NCBI RefSeq assembly: GCF_000765475.1
Contig: NZ_JRHO01000014.1
Span: forward strand, 93,574-157,573
Direction: 5' to 3'
DNA length: 64,000 nt
From: Methanococcoides methylutens
Lineage (GTDB): Archaea > Halobacteriota > Methanosarcinia > Methanosarcinales > Methanosarcinaceae
Positions 9,683 through 19,999 of the stretch are shown one piece after another; position 1 is the first letter of the stretch; every line of letters starts with the position of its first letter. The notes beneath the pieces were generated by a model. The model ran no database searches. It was not told the DNA's origin and was given only the letters and a program-made list of their open reading frames with translations. The translations under genes were made by a program, and so were the position numbers.

Positions 9683-10676
9683 GAAATGTATTTTAGATTC
9701 AGACATTCCTGGTATAACAATAAACGAGGAAAGTGGCCTTTGCCAGTTCTGTGAGAGCTATAAACCCATGTCTCCTGATGAAAAGAAGGAATATTTGGAG
9801 ATCATAGGAAAAATGCTTGAAGAAAAGAGTGGAAAAGGAGAATATGATGTTATTTTTGCACTTTCCGGTGGAAAAGACTCCTCATATGGACTCTATAAGC
9901 TGAAAAAGGAGTACCCATTCCTTAACATCCTTGCAATTCAGTTTGATAATGCCTTCATTTCAGAAGCTGCTGTCGCTAATGCAAAAAAGATGTGTGAGAT
10001 CGTTGGCTGCGATTTTTTTAAGCTGACAATGAAAGAAGAAGCACTTTGCGATACTTTTCGAAAAGCAGCCGGATCTACCAATGCATATTCAAAATTTGCC
10101 AGATATCGAGCCAGTGATATCTGCAACACATGCATAAGTATCATCAAACAGAAGCTGATAGAACAGGCAATTATTCATAAAGCACCATTCATTGTTTTTG
10201 CTTTCACATCAGGCCAGGCCCCTAATCCCATAATTGACCTTAAGCCCAGTTTCATAAAGTGGTCCCGGGATCTTTTTGAGAAGCAGCTCCAAAATATAGG
10301 TGTAGAGGACAAGGATGAGAGTTTCCTTCTAAAAAGTGAGATTATAAAAAGCATAGATAAAGACGCCACTCCGGTTATTTTGCACCCAATGTGCCTGTGG
10401 GATTATAATGAAGATAAGATAGTGGAGAAGCTAATTGATCTCGGATGGATGCCTCCAAAGATCAATGACAGTAATTCAACGAACTGCCTTTTAAATGCAT
10501 TTGCCTGTCAGAATCATATCAATAAATATGACATCCATCCATACGCTTTCGACATAGCAGGCCTTGTGAGAAGCGGGGATATGACCCGGGAAGAAGGATT
10601 GGAGAAATTACATAAAGAATTGTCAGAGCCATTGATAGAAATGGCTGCAAAGAAACTTGAAATGGACCCGGAATAA
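9663..10676 (+). CDS. PP-loop amidotransferase, N-acetyl-sugar amidotransferase (PseA/WbpG) type
   Basis: 337-residue ATP pyrophosphatase. An N-terminal zinc ribbon (CKKC at residues 6-9, CQFC at 27-30) precedes the PP-loop LSGGKDSS (67-74). The zinc ribbon plus later cysteine motifs (ICNTC, NCLLNAFAC) match the group that amidates sugars in pseudaminic/legionaminic acid and O-antigen pathways (PseA, WbpG). Such enzymes adenylate a carbonyl oxygen and replace it with nitrogen supplied by a glutaminase or ammonia. No glutaminase partner is visible here. GGAG stands eight bases before the ATG, inside the end of the ligase gene. The link to an ACP system is unusual; the substrate is unknown. Confidence 0.8.
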   Translation: MSKLTCKKCILDSDIPGITINEESGLCQFCESYKPMSPDEKKEYLEIIGKMLEEKSGKGEYDVIFALSGGKDSSYGLYKLKKEYPFLNILAIQFDNAFISEAAVANAKKMCEIVGCDFFKLTMKEEALCDTFRKAAGSTNAYSKFARYRASDICNTCISIIKQKLIEQAIIHKAPFIVFAFTSGQAPNPIIDLKPSFIKWSRDLFEKQLQNIGVEDKDESFLLKSEIIKSIDKDATPVILHPMCLWDYNEDKIVEKLIDLGWMPPKINDSNSTNCLLNAFACQNHINKYDIHPYAFDIAGLVRSGDMTREEGLEKLHKELSEPLIEMAAKKLEMDPE

Positions 10677-10756
10677 ACTTCCATACAAATGGGGACGTAT
10701 CAATATTCTAAACCAGACACCATCATATCGTGCAAATTATTCCAGTGGGGGACATT

Positions 10757-11725
10757 ATGAAAATAATTGATGAACTAAACAAAGATGCAGAAAAGAACGC
10801 ATCTCAGATCAGGACATTCATTGAAGATAGAGTAAAGGACTTTAAGAAAAAGGGGATTGTTGTAGGAGTTTCGGGTGGAATTGATTCTGCGGTTATACTT
10901 GCGCTGGCAGTTCAGGCTGTAGGTAAGGAGAATGTTTACGGATTAATACTTCCTGAAGAGGAATCAGCTGCATCCAGCAAAGAACTTGGAGCAAGACTTT
11001 GTGAATCAATGGATGTTTCATATGAAGAAGTCCCGATCACTCCAATATTGCAAGCACTTGACACATACGGTAAAAAGGATCAGATAATAAAGAGAACCTG
11101 TCCGGAATATGATCCGAATATCCATAAGACCTCATTGGTCCTGCCCAGTCTCTTAGAGAATGATATGTTGACCATTCCATCCATAAGGCTGGTAAAAGAT
11201 GATGAAGTGGTTGCAAAGAACAGATTGAAAGCAAAGGACTATCTAGAACTGATCGGCATCCAGAATGTAAAACAAAGATCAAGAATGATGATCCAGTATC
11301 TATATGCAGAGAAGAATAATTATCTTGTGTGTGGTACCACTAATAAGACCGAATATCTTCTGGGTCAGTTCGTGAAATATGGGGATGGTGGAGTGGATAT
11401 CGAACCTCTGTCAGACTGTTACAAGACCCAGGTCTATGCATTGGCAAATTTCCTTGGCATAGACAAGGAAATAATAGAAAGGCCACCAAGCGCTGATACG
11501 TGGAGTAGCTTCACGTCTGATGAAGACTTCTTCTGGCGTATGCCGATACATGTTATGGACCAGCTGCTATATTCACAGGAACATGACCTGCCCATGGAAA
11601 TAATTGAAAAGAATACAGAACTGTCAGAAGAAAAAATAAACAAAGTAAAAAGAGGTATTGACAAAATAAAGAGTGCTTCCAAATACATCACATCAGCGCC
11701 TCCTATTTGTTATCTTGACAAGTGA
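10757..11725 (+). CDS. NAD(+)-synthase-like PP-loop amidotransferase, divergent
   Basis: NadE-family enzyme of 322 residues that would adenylate a carboxylate and amidate it. The PP-loop VGVSGGIDSA lies at residues 36-45. GTTNKTE and KYGDGGVDIEPLSD, both typical of NAD synthase, follow, then PPSADTW. The region between roughly residues 100 and 165 is longer than usual. The ATG at 10757 follows a GTGGGGG stretch and is preferred over an in-frame GTG at 10730. It is the second PP-loop enzyme in a row in this cluster. It may be the cell's NAD synthase, but placement between a sugar-amidotransferase-like gene and a FabG-like gene suggests pathway-specific amide formation (inference). Confidence 0.8.
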   Translation: MKIIDELNKDAEKNASQIRTFIEDRVKDFKKKGIVVGVSGGIDSAVILALAVQAVGKENVYGLILPEEESAASSKELGARLCESMDVSYEEVPITPILQALDTYGKKDQIIKRTCPEYDPNIHKTSLVLPSLLENDMLTIPSIRLVKDDEVVAKNRLKAKDYLELIGIQNVKQRSRMMIQYLYAEKNNYLVCGTTNKTEYLLGQFVKYGDGGVDIEPLSDCYKTQVYALANFLGIDKEIIERPPSADTWSSFTSDEDFFWRMPIHVMDQLLYSQEHDLPMEIIEKNTELSEEKINKVKRGIDKIKSASKYITSAPPICYLDK

Positions 11726-11819
11726 TCCTGAATCAAGCTAAAAATATCAAAGCTAAAGATATCAGATCATTATGATTCAAACTTGAAATATTCAAAGAAA
11801 GATAGGAAGAAAGGAAAAC

Positions 11820-12560
11820 ATGCTCACAGATAAAGTCGTACTGATCACAGGTGCCAGTCGCGGAATTGGTAGAGCTACGGCTTTACTGGCAGCAGAGAAC
11901 CATGCACATGTCATTATTAACTACAAAGAAAGTGAAGATAAAGCAGCTGAACTTGTAGAAAATATTACTGAGAAAGGACTTCAAGCTACCATGATAAAAG
12001 CAGATGTTTCTGTTGAGAATGAAGTCAAAGAAATGTTTGAGTTTATTAAAGAACGATATTCCAAACTTGATATCCTTGTAAACAATGCCGGGATATTGAA
12101 AAGTAATCTGTTGGCGATGACAAGTACTGAGTTATTCGATCAGACTATAGATGTTAATTTAAAAGGAACCTTCCTATGTAGTCGGTACGCATCAAACATG
12201 ATGAGAAGAAAAAGATCAGGAAAGATAATTAATCTCTCATCGGTGATAGGCTTAAATGGAAATGCAGGCCAAACAGTATATTCGGCAAGCAAAGCAGGAG
12301 TAATCGGATTTACAAAGTCTGCAGCAAAGGAACTTGGCAGATATGGAATTACTGTTAATGCTATTGCACCGGGTTTCATTGAAACTGATCTGACCAGAGA
12401 TGTTAAAGAAGAAGTTCGCGAAAAATTGATAGCAAACATAGCTCTTGGTCGAAGTGGTAACCCAGAAGATGTTGCAAAAGTGGTTCTGTTTTTAAGCTCA
12501 GATCTTGGGAATTACATCAGTGGCCAGGTAATATCTGTTGATGGATGTCAGACGATCTGA
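11820..12560 (+). CDS. fabG: 3-oxoacyl-ACP reductase-like short-chain dehydrogenase (FabG family)
   Basis: NAD(P)H-dependent reductase of 246 residues, the usual FabG length. It has the Rossmann glycine motif TGASRGIG (10-17), NNAG (near 90), the catalytic serine in NLSSVIG, YSASKAG with the catalytic tyrosine and lysine, and a C-terminal SGQVISVDG typical of 3-oxoacyl-ACP reductases. GAAAGGAA precedes the ATG. As the last gene of the ACP cluster it probably reduces a 3-oxo group on an acyl-ACP, although many SDRs of this shape act on other alcohols. No ketosynthase, dehydratase or enoyl reductase is nearby, so this is not a complete fatty acid synthase. Confidence 0.85.
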   Translation: MLTDKVVLITGASRGIGRATALLAAENHAHVIINYKESEDKAAELVENITEKGLQATMIKADVSVENEVKEMFEFIKERYSKLDILVNNAGILKSNLLAMTSTELFDQTIDVNLKGTFLCSRYASNMMRRKRSGKIINLSSVIGLNGNAGQTVYSASKAGVIGFTKSAAKELGRYGITVNAIAPGFIETDLTRDVKEEVREKLIANIALGRSGNPEDVAKVVLFLSSDLGNYISGQVISVDGCQTI

Positions 12561-12625
12561 ACAACTGATAAATTCAAATTGACCACAGAAGATCGAAGAT
12601 GTAATTGATCAAATATCCGTAGATT

Positions 12626-13549
12626 TCACAGTTTTAACTTTGCTATCCCTTCGTGCACAGACCTAGCAGATCTTGAAAATGCCTGTTGCTGACTTTCTGT
12701 CAATTCAAGTTCGATTACCTTTTCCACGCCGCTCTTACCTAATATAACAGGCACTCCTAAATACAGGCCATTCTCACCATATTCTCCCTGCAAGTAAGCG
12801 GCTGCAGGAAGAACTCGTTTCTGGTCATTAATTACAGATTCTACCATGGCTGCAATGGCTGCCGCCGGCGCATAGAAAGAACTCCCGGTCTTAAGATATT
12901 CAACAATTTCAGTTCCGGCGTTGACAGTGCGCTTTACAAGCCTATCGATCGTCTCTTCAGGAAGTAATTCTGGCAGCGGAACTCCTGATACTGTAGTGTA
13001 TTGCGGCAATGCGACCATGGAATCGCCATGTCCACCAAGTACCAATGCAGAAACGTCCTTTACTGAAATTCCAAGTTCCATTGCAATGAATGCTGCAAAC
13101 CGGCTTGAATCCAGTACTCCACTCATTCCAAATACCCGATTCGTTTCCAATCCGGTATATTTCTGTGTGGCATAGGTCATTATATCCAGAGGATTAGAGA
13201 CAGTGATAACTATGGCTTCAGGTGCATATATTGCTATATTTTCACAGACCTCTTTTACGATATTTGCATTTATCTTCATGAGGTCGTCCCTTACCATTCC
13301 CTTTTTACGGGCAATTCCTGCAGTAATGATAACAATATCAGAACCTGCAATGTCAGCATAATCTGTTGTGCCCAGAATGTCAACATCGTATCCAAGAACT
13401 GGAGCAGCCTCAATAATATCAAGTGCTTTCCCTTCAGGAAGACCAGCAACAACATCGGTCATAACAATATGCCCAAGTTCAAGTTCTGCGAGACGTTGAA
13501 CCGTGGTAGCGCCAACATTCCCTGATCCTATGACTGCAATTTTCTTCAT
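12626..13549 (-). CDS. mdh: Malate dehydrogenase (LDH-like)
   Basis: Interconverts malate and oxaloacetate with NAD(P). 307 residues of the LDH-like malate dehydrogenase group. GSGNVG (8-13) binds the nucleotide. The active-site loop IARKKGMVRDDL has the arginines of malate rather than lactate enzymes. NPLD, and GGHGDSM with the catalytic histidine, follow. It is transcribed leftwards toward the end of the fabG-like gene (66-base gap, convergent). A single-gene unit; ordinary composition. Confidence 0.93.
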   Translation of the reverse strand: MKKIAVIGSGNVGATTVQRLAELELGHIVMTDVVAGLPEGKALDIIEAAPVLGYDVDILGTTDYADIAGSDIVIITAGIARKKGMVRDDLMKINANIVKEVCENIAIYAPEAIVITVSNPLDIMTYATQKYTGLETNRVFGMSGVLDSSRFAAFIAMELGISVKDVSALVLGGHGDSMVALPQYTTVSGVPLPELLPEETIDRLVKRTVNAGTEIVEYLKTGSSFYAPAAAIAAMVESVINDQKRVLPAAAYLQGEYGENGLYLGVPVILGKSGVEKVIELELTESQQQAFSRSARSVHEGIAKLKL

Positions 13550-13773
13550 TAAGTAACAACCCCCATTTGATTAGACATCTCTAATAATCAGTACAATGTG
13601 ATCTAAAGTACACTATAATCTAAGTTTGAAGTTCAAAATTAATATATGTTTCTTAGTTTTGTTCGATTTTTGTTTGAATCTACCAAGATATAAACCAGGA
13701 TAAGAAACTTCAGATCAAAACAACCTTACTCTAACATTTATATCCTCAAAGACCAATCTACCACCGATCAGCC

Positions 13774-14826
13774 ATGGAACTAGAGAAGCTACTTGAAAAG
13801 TTATCCAATGCACACGGCATATCCGGATATGAGAATGACATTAAACAGATAATGGAAGAAGAAATAAAACCATTTGTTGATGGAACAAAGACCGACAAGA
13901 TGGGAAATCTTATTGCCACAAAGAATGGAGAAGGCCCTACCATCATGCTGGCAGCACACATGGATGAGATCGGCCTGATGGTGCAGTACATCGATGACAA
14001 CGGATTCCTGCGCTTTGTTAAGATCGGAGGATGGTTCGACCAGACACTTCACAGCCAGAGAGTGGTCGTTCACGGAAGCAACGGACCACTTCCGGGAGTG
14101 ATCGGATCAAAGCCACCGCATGTCATGACAGATGAAGACAGGAAACGACCTGTAAAGGCAGAGGACATGTTCATCGATATAGGTGCAAAGGACAAAGAGG
14201 ATGCCATGAACATGGGAGTAGACGTTGGAACTGCCATTTCCATTGACAGGGATTATACCCCTCTTGCCAACGGAATTGTCACATGTAAAGCCTTTGACAA
14301 CCGTGCAGGTGTTGCAATGCTTATCGATGCAATGAAACAGCTATCCGAAAGTGATGTAAAGGCAACTGTCCATGCTGTAGGAACCGTGCAGGAAGAGGTA
14401 GGCCTCAAAGGTGCACGCACATCCGCATTCGGCTTAAATCCTGATGTTGCAATAGCAGTTGATGTCACATTCCCGGGAGATCATCCGGGTATCGAAAAGA
14501 AGGATTCTGCACTTGAGATGGGAAAAGGTGCAGTCATTACAGTTGTTGATGCATCCGGAAGAGGCCTCATTGCAGACAAAAATGTAGTGAAGTGGCTGAA
14601 AGAGACAGCTGAGGAAAATGAGATACCATACCAGCTCAACGTAGGCGGTGGCGGTACCACAGATGCTACTGCAATACACCTGACGCGTGAAGGCATTCCT
14701 TCAAGCACCATCAGTGTACCTACAAGATACATTCATTCGCCTGTTGAGGTATTGTCCCTTGAGGACCTTAAGGCCTGTGCAGACCTTATCACAAAAGCAG
14801 TACTTAATGTTGACAAGTATTTCTGA
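13774..14826 (+). CDS. M42 family aminopeptidase (TET-type)
   Basis: Zinc/cobalt aminopeptidase of 350 residues that trims peptides from the N-terminus, usually as a dodecameric TET particle in the cytoplasm. Metal and catalytic residues are in place: AAHMDEIG (near 68), AFDNRAG (near 182), QEEVGLKG (near 212), VDVTFPGD (near 235) and YIHSPVE (near 323). Older annotations call this group endoglucanases, but no glycosidase motif is present. Single-gene unit with a clear terminator just after the stop. Confidence 0.93.
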   Translation: MELEKLLEKLSNAHGISGYENDIKQIMEEEIKPFVDGTKTDKMGNLIATKNGEGPTIMLAAHMDEIGLMVQYIDDNGFLRFVKIGGWFDQTLHSQRVVVHGSNGPLPGVIGSKPPHVMTDEDRKRPVKAEDMFIDIGAKDKEDAMNMGVDVGTAISIDRDYTPLANGIVTCKAFDNRAGVAMLIDAMKQLSESDVKATVHAVGTVQEEVGLKGARTSAFGLNPDVAIAVDVTFPGDHPGIEKKDSALEMGKGAVITVVDASGRGLIADKNVVKWLKETAEENEIPYQLNVGGGGTTDATAIHLTREGIPSSTISVPTRYIHSPVEVLSLEDLKACADLITKAVLNVDKYF

Positions 14827-14850
14827 TGCCTTTTTGGCATATCTTTTTTT
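14826..14850 (+). terminator. Hairpin/T-tract terminator after the M42 gene
   Basis: ATGCC-TTTTT-GGCAT stem-loop followed by ATCTTTTTTT, beginning at the last base of the stop codon. Typical poly-T archaeal terminator. Confidence 0.7.
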
Positions 14851-15131
14851 ATTTTTGATCGAAAACCTCACGTCTAAAAAAGATAGATATGATAGCATTA
14901 CTAAATGTTATCACTGGATAGAATGAAGCAAGCTCCACACCAAAAGTACTAAAACCAATAGAAGTATTCTTTTGGCTGTTATAGTCAGCGACATGCATCT
15001 ATAAATAACATCTTGATTATTAGTGATAAATCTTAAAATGATGATCATAAGATCACGATCGAAAAAAACATATTTAGCTGAAATACAAAAAATAAAAATG
15101 AGGGATTGCATTATTCGAAAATATCCGGTTT

Positions 15132-16589
15132 TTGGACACAACTTTACGAGACGGTGAACAGACACCTGGTGTCGCACTGAAAACAGAAGAGAAAGTCTGG
15201 ATCGCACGCAAGCTTGACGATCTGGGAGTAGACATCATCGAAGCAGGCTCAGCCATCACTTCAGAAGGCGAGCGCGAAGCCATTCGTGCTGTGGCAGCTG
15301 AAGGGCTGGACGCAGAGATCTGCAGCTACTGCCGTATCATGCAGCAGGATGTGGACTATGCCTTAGAATGCGATGTGGATTCCATTCACCTCGTAGCACC
15401 TGTATCAGACCTTCACATCAGTGTGAAGCTCAAGAAGGACAGGGAAGCACTAAAGGAAATGGCATTAAGCGCTACAGAGTATGCAAAGGACCACGGACTT
15501 ATAGTGGAGCTTAGCGGAGAGGATGCATCCAGGGCAGATCTGGATTTCTTAAAGGACCTGTACAAAGCAGGCGTGGAAGTCGGTGCTGACAGGGTATGTT
15601 TCTGTGACACAGTAGGATTACTTGTGCCAGAAAGAACGACCGAGATATTCAAAAAACTCACATCAGCTATCGATGTACCCGTTGCTATTCACTGCCATAA
15701 TGACTTCGGGCTTGCGGTATCTAACACCATCGCAGCATTGAATGGCGGTGCAAGAGAAGCACATATGACGATCAATGGTATCGGCGAAAGGGCAGGAAAT
15801 ACGGCACTTGAAGAGGTCATAATGGCCCTTGAGTGGCTATACAAATACGACACCGGTATCAAGACCAATGAGCTTTACAAGGTCTCAAGGCTTGTCAGCC
15901 GTCTGACCGGACTCGCTGTAGCACCTAACAAGTCCCTTGTTGGTGGTAATGCATTTACCCATGAAGCCGGAATCCACGTACATGGATTGCTGGCGGATAC
16001 TTCCACATATGAGCCAATAACTCCTGAGAGCATTGGACGTGAAAGGCAGATCGTACTTGGAAAGCATGCAGGAAAGAGTTCCGTAACACTTGCATTGAAA
16101 GAACTGGGACTTGATGTTGATGAGTCACAACTGAACGAGATAGTAGGTCGTGTCAAGGAATTGGGTGACCATGGTAAACGTGTCACAGATGCTGACCTCC
16201 AGACCATCGCTGAGACTGTGCTTGATATCTATCGCGAATCAAAGGTTAAGCTTGAGGAATTCACTGTTGTTTCAGGTAACAAGGCAATACCAACAGCTTC
16301 CGTAAGACTGATCGTTGACGGAAAAGAGGTAGTTGAAGCGGGAATAGGAGACGGACCTGTGGATGCGACGTTTGAAGGAATACGTAAGGCTGTGTCAGGT
16401 GTTGCAGATATTCATCTTGAAGAATATCACGTGGATTCGATCACCGGAGGAACCGATGCACTTGTAGAAGTACTTGTCAAACTTTCAAAGGAAGGAAAGA
16501 TGGTCACTTCAAGAGGCGCACGTACCGACATAATCATGGCTTCTGTGGAAGCCGTCATTAACGGGATCAACCAGCTAATACAGGACTGA
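15132..16589 (+). CDS. cimA: (R)-citramalate synthase / isopropylmalate synthase family
   Basis: Condenses acetyl-CoA with pyruvate (citramalate synthase, isoleucine pathway) or 2-ketoisovalerate (LeuA). [13 protein letters not shown] stands at the start of the TIM barrel, HCHNDFGLA and NGIGERAGN are the metal/catalytic motifs, and a C-terminal allosteric LeuA dimer domain spans about residues 355-485. Whole-sequence character ([25 protein letters not shown]) fits the archaeal CimA group best. The start is doubtful: in-frame codons upstream encode the family-typical residues NIRF, but there is no ATG before a TGA at 15099. Only this TTG, or a non-standard codon, is available. It precedes ilvB by about 110 bases. 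Confidence 0.82.
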   Translation: MDTTLRDGEQTPGVALKTEEKVWIARKLDDLGVDIIEAGSAITSEGEREAIRAVAAEGLDAEICSYCRIMQQDVDYALECDVDSIHLVAPVSDLHISVKLKKDREALKEMALSATEYAKDHGLIVELSGEDASRADLDFLKDLYKAGVEVGADRVCFCDTVGLLVPERTTEIFKKLTSAIDVPVAIHCHNDFGLAVSNTIAALNGGAREAHMTINGIGERAGNTALEEVIMALEWLYKYDTGIKTNELYKVSRLVSRLTGLAVAPNKSLVGGNAFTHEAGIHVHGLLADTSTYEPITPESIGRERQIVLGKHAGKSSVTLALKELGLDVDESQLNEIVGRVKELGDHGKRVTDADLQTIAETVLDIYRESKVKLEEFTVVSGNKAIPTASVRLIVDGKEVVEAGIGDGPVDATFEGIRKAVSGVADIHLEEYHVDSITGGTDALVEVLVKLSKEGKMVTSRGARTDIIMASVEAVINGINQLIQD

Positions 16590-16699
16590 ACATTCACATA
16601 CATGACTGATCAGCCATAATAAAAAACAACAAACTGAAAAACAAAGATCTTAAACATATATTGATAATATCTTACCGATCAATCAAAGGAAAAGATAGC

Positions 16700-18391
16700 A
16701 TGACCGGAAAACCAGAAAGAATGACAGGCGCAAGAGCATTCGTCGAGTGCCTGTACAGGGAAAATGTCGAAGTTATCTTCGGATATCCAGGCGGCGTGCT
16801 GCTCCCTATCTATGATGAACTCTATGATGCACACCTGCACCATCTGCTTGTCAGGCATGAGCAGGCAGCAGTCCATGCAGCCGAAGGATATGCAAGAGCC
16901 ACAGGTAAAGTAGGTGTCTGCCTGGCAACATCAGGCCCGGGAGCAACAAACCTTGTCACAGGTATAGCAAACGCATACATGGATTCAATTCCAATGGTAG
17001 CTTTCACCGGACAAGTACCAAGCTCAATGATAGGCAACGATGCCTTCCAGGAAGCTAACATCACAGGCATTACAATGCCTATAACAAAACACAATTATCT
17101 TGTACAGGATGCAAAGGACCTTCCAAGGATCATCAAGGAAGCATTCCATATTGCTTCCACCGGCAGGCCGGGACCTGTACTTATTGATATGCCTAAGGAT
17201 GTCACGACCGATATGATCGATTTTGTATATCCTGACAAGGTCGAGCTTCGCGGCTACAAGCCTACCTACAAAGGCAACACCCAGCAGGTTAAAAGAGCTG
17301 CATCAGCGATAGCAAAATCAACAAGACCTGTCATCTATGCAGGTGGCGGTGTCATCGGATCAGACGCAAACAAGGAGCTACTCGCCTTTGCTGAGAAGAT
17401 CAAGGCACCTGTCACAAGTACATTGACCGGTATAGGCGGATTCCCAAATGATAATGACCTTTACCTTGGAATGCTGGGAATGCATGGTACCAAGTACGCC
17501 AATTATGCAGTACAGGAATCAGACCTTTTGATCGCTGTCGGAGCACGTTTTGACGACAGGGTCACAGGAAAGCTCCAGTCATTTGCACCAAATGCGAAGA
17601 TCATCCACATTGATATCGATCCGGCAGAGATCTCAAAGAATATCACTGTAGACATACCTATCGTTGGAGATGCAAAAGATATCCTCAAGTCACTTCTGAC
17701 ATATGTCAATGAGTGTGACACAAAAGAATGGCTTGACAAGATCGCCATATGGAAACGGGACTTCCCCCTCTACTATGTCAACAGGGATGATGCAATCAAA
17801 CCACAGTACATCATTGAGCAGATCAATGAGGCATGCCCTGATGCAATCGTCGTAACAGAGGTCGGACAGCACCAGATGTGGGCAGCTCAGTACTTCAAGT
17901 ACAAAGAGCCACGTACATTCATAACCTCAGGTGGACTGGGAACTATGGGATATGGATTCCCCGCAGCTATCGGTGCAAAGCTCGGAAGACCTGACAAGGT
18001 CGTATTCGATATTTCCGGTGATGGATCGTTCCAGATGAACTCCCAGGAAATGGCAACTATCGTACAGAACGATATTCCGATCATCATCGCATTGTTCAAC
18101 AACGGATATCTTGGAATGGTCAGGCAGTGGCAGGCATTGTTCTTCGAGCACCGTTACTCACACACTACCATCGAGGATAGCGTGGACTTCGTCAAACTGG
18201 CAGAAGCCTACGGAGCACTTGGAATTCGTGTGAATAAGCCATCAGAGGTCAGACCTGCAATTGAAAAGGCAATTGAAGCAAACCGACCTGTTATAATCGA
18301 CTTCATCATTGAACGAGAAGAGAACGTATCACCAATGGTACCAGCAGGTGCAGCAATCAACGAAATACTTGACCTGGAGAAAACACAATGA
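16700..18391 (+). CDS. ilvB: Acetolactate synthase large subunit
   Basis: Thiamine-diphosphate enzyme making acetolactate or acetohydroxybutyrate for valine, leucine and isoleucine. 563 residues from the ATG at 16700, which follows AAAGGA; the TTG at 16661 has no ribosome site and adds atypical residues. Seen: FGYPGG and [15 protein letters not shown] (ThDP-activating glutamate), the central FAD-binding domain, and [12 protein letters not shown] with [12 protein letters not shown] (ThDP/Mg site). It overlaps ilvN by four bases (ATGA), consistent with stoichiometric holoenzyme assembly. Confidence 0.95.
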   Translation: MTGKPERMTGARAFVECLYRENVEVIFGYPGGVLLPIYDELYDAHLHHLLVRHEQAAVHAAEGYARATGKVGVCLATSGPGATNLVTGIANAYMDSIPMVAFTGQVPSSMIGNDAFQEANITGITMPITKHNYLVQDAKDLPRIIKEAFHIASTGRPGPVLIDMPKDVTTDMIDFVYPDKVELRGYKPTYKGNTQQVKRAASAIAKSTRPVIYAGGGVIGSDANKELLAFAEKIKAPVTSTLTGIGGFPNDNDLYLGMLGMHGTKYANYAVQESDLLIAVGARFDDRVTGKLQSFAPNAKIIHIDIDPAEISKNITVDIPIVGDAKDILKSLLTYVNECDTKEWLDKIAIWKRDFPLYYVNRDDAIKPQYIIEQINEACPDAIVVTEVGQHQMWAAQYFKYKEPRTFITSGGLGTMGYGFPAAIGAKLGRPDKVVFDISGDGSFQMNSQEMATIVQNDIPIIIALFNNGYLGMVRQWQALFFEHRYSHTTIEDSVDFVKLAEAYGALGIRVNKPSEVRPAIEKAIEANRPVIIDFIIEREENVSPMVPAGAAINEILDLEKTQ

Positions 18392-18873
18392 AACACACAC
18401 TTGCAGTTCTGGTAGAGAACAAATATGGAGTACTGACAAGGGTTGCAGGGCTCTTCTCACGACGTGGTTTCAATATTGACAGCCTCGCAGTAGGGATCAC
18501 TGAAGACCCCACCATCTCAAGGATGACAATTGTTGTTCGCGGTGATGAGCATGTGCTTGAGCAGGTCACAAAGCAGCTTAACAAGCTGATCGAAGTTATT
18601 CGTGTAACAGACCTTGGCGCTGATGAATCCGTTGAAAGGGAACTGGCACTTATAAAAGTGAATACCGATGCCAGCAACCGTGCTGAGATCATCCAGATAG
18701 TAGACATATTCAGGGCAAGGATCATTGACGTTGCTTCAAAATCAGTTACAGTTGAGGTTACAGGAGATTCCAACAAAATCAAGGCGATCCAGACATTGCT
18801 GAAGCCTTTCGGAATCAAGGAAATGGCAAGGACCGGTAAGGTAGCACTTACAAGGGGATCTAAAAGTTCATAA
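18388..18873 (+). CDS. ilvN: Acetolactate synthase small (regulatory) subunit
   Basis: 161 residues, the usual IlvN/IlvH length. An N-terminal ACT domain (about 4-75, with [20 protein letters not shown], a valine-feedback module) precedes the C-terminal ACT-like domain that activates the large subunit. Translationally coupled to ilvB through an ATGA overlap. Confidence 0.95.
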   Translation: MKHTLAVLVENKYGVLTRVAGLFSRRGFNIDSLAVGITEDPTISRMTIVVRGDEHVLEQVTKQLNKLIEVIRVTDLGADESVERELALIKVNTDASNRAEIIQIVDIFRARIIDVASKSVTVEVTGDSNKIKAIQTLLKPFGIKEMARTGKVALTRGSKSS

Positions 18874-18911
18874 TTGAATTATTTTGATTTATAATATATG
18901 GAGAAATAAAT

Positions 18912-19919
18912 ATGGTAGAAATGTTCTATGACAAAGACGCCGATCTTGGCGCACTTAAAGGTAAGACAGTAGCTGTAATGGGTTATGGAAGCCAGGGACA
19001 CGCACAGGCTCAGAACCTTCACGACTCAGGTCTTGATGTTGTAATTGGTCTTAGAGAAGGCAGCCGCCGCTGGGCACAGGCAGAGAACGATGGTCTTAAG
19101 GTAATGACAGTTGCAGATGCTGCAAAGGCTGCAGATGTCATCCAGATCCTCCTCCCTGACGAGATCCAGTCAAAGGTATACTACGCAGAGATCGAGCCAG
19201 GACTTGAAGCAGGCAATGCGCTTGTATTCTCCCACGGATTCAACATCCACTACAACCAGATCGTGCCATCAAAAGATGTGGACGTATACATGGTCGCACC
19301 AAAGAGCCCCGGCCACCTTGTAAGAAGGACATACAATGAAGGCGCTGGCGTACCAGGACTTATCGCTATCTACCAGGATGCAACAGGCAATGCACATGAA
19401 ATGGCACTCGCACACGCAAAGGGTGTCGGATGTACAAGAGCCGGTGTCATCGAGACAACCTTCCGCGAGGAGACCGAGACCGATCTGTTCGGTGAGCAGG
19501 TAGACCTCTGTGGTGGTGTCGCAAGCCTCATCAAGACATCCTTTGAAGTCCTTGTAGAAGCAGGATACCAGCCGGAGATGGCATACTTTGAGACACTCCA
19601 CGAGCTCAAGCTCATCGTCGACCTCATCCACGAGGGCGGTCTTGAGAAGATGTGGTATTCAGTCTCCAACACAGCAGAATACGGAGGTCTCACAGTTGGC
19701 CCGCAGGTCATCAACGAAGAGTCCCGTGAAGCAATGTACATTGCACTCGAGAGGATCCAGAACGGTGAGTTCGCACGTGAGTTCGTCCTTGAAGGACAGA
19801 CAAACCACGCTGTACTTACCTCCATGGAGCGCCTCGAGAACGAGCACCCTGTAGAGGTCGTTGGTAAGAAGCTCAGGGCAATGATGCCATGGCTCAACAG
19901 CGAGCTCAACGAAGAGTAA
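18912..19919 (+). CDS. ilvC: Ketol-acid reductoisomerase
   Basis: Isomerises and reduces acetolactate to dihydroxyisovalerate with NADPH. 335 residues, class [18 protein letters not shown] binds NADPH, with REGSRRW determining phosphate recognition. The C-terminal knotted domain carries the metal ligands in [10 protein letters not shown] and the conserved ELKLIVDL helix. 38 bases after ilvN, so the set cimA-ilvB-ilvN-ilvC is probably co-transcribed. Codon use is richer in G and C than in surrounding AT-rich genes, as expected for a highly expressed gene. Confidence 0.96.
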   Translation: MVEMFYDKDADLGALKGKTVAVMGYGSQGHAQAQNLHDSGLDVVIGLREGSRRWAQAENDGLKVMTVADAAKAADVIQILLPDEIQSKVYYAEIEPGLEAGNALVFSHGFNIHYNQIVPSKDVDVYMVAPKSPGHLVRRTYNEGAGVPGLIAIYQDATGNAHEMALAHAKGVGCTRAGVIETTFREETETDLFGEQVDLCGGVASLIKTSFEVLVEAGYQPEMAYFETLHELKLIVDLIHEGGLEKMWYSVSNTAEYGGLTVGPQVINEESREAMYIALERIQNGEFAREFVLEGQTNHAVLTSMERLENEHPVEVVGKKLRAMMPWLNSELNEE

Positions 19920-19945
19920 GCTAAAAATCGATTCTAAAAATACAT

Positions 19946-19982
19946 TTTTCAGGACACACGTCCTGAAAACCATTCTTTTTTT
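19946..19982 (+). terminator. Terminator hairpin after ilvC
   Basis: Perfect 10-base stem TTTTCAGGAC / GTCCTGAAAA with an ACAC loop, followed by CCATTC and a run of seven T. It closes the ilv operon just before the nitroreductase gene. Confidence 0.75.
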
Positions 19983-19999
19983 GATGATCCTGTGATAAC

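Noticed and set aside
18357-18818. 153-codon frame antisense to ilvN
   Set aside because: Complement of a well-recognised ACT-domain gene.
19370-19909. 179-codon frame antisense to ilvC
   Set aside because: Shadow of ilvC, caused by its biased codon use.
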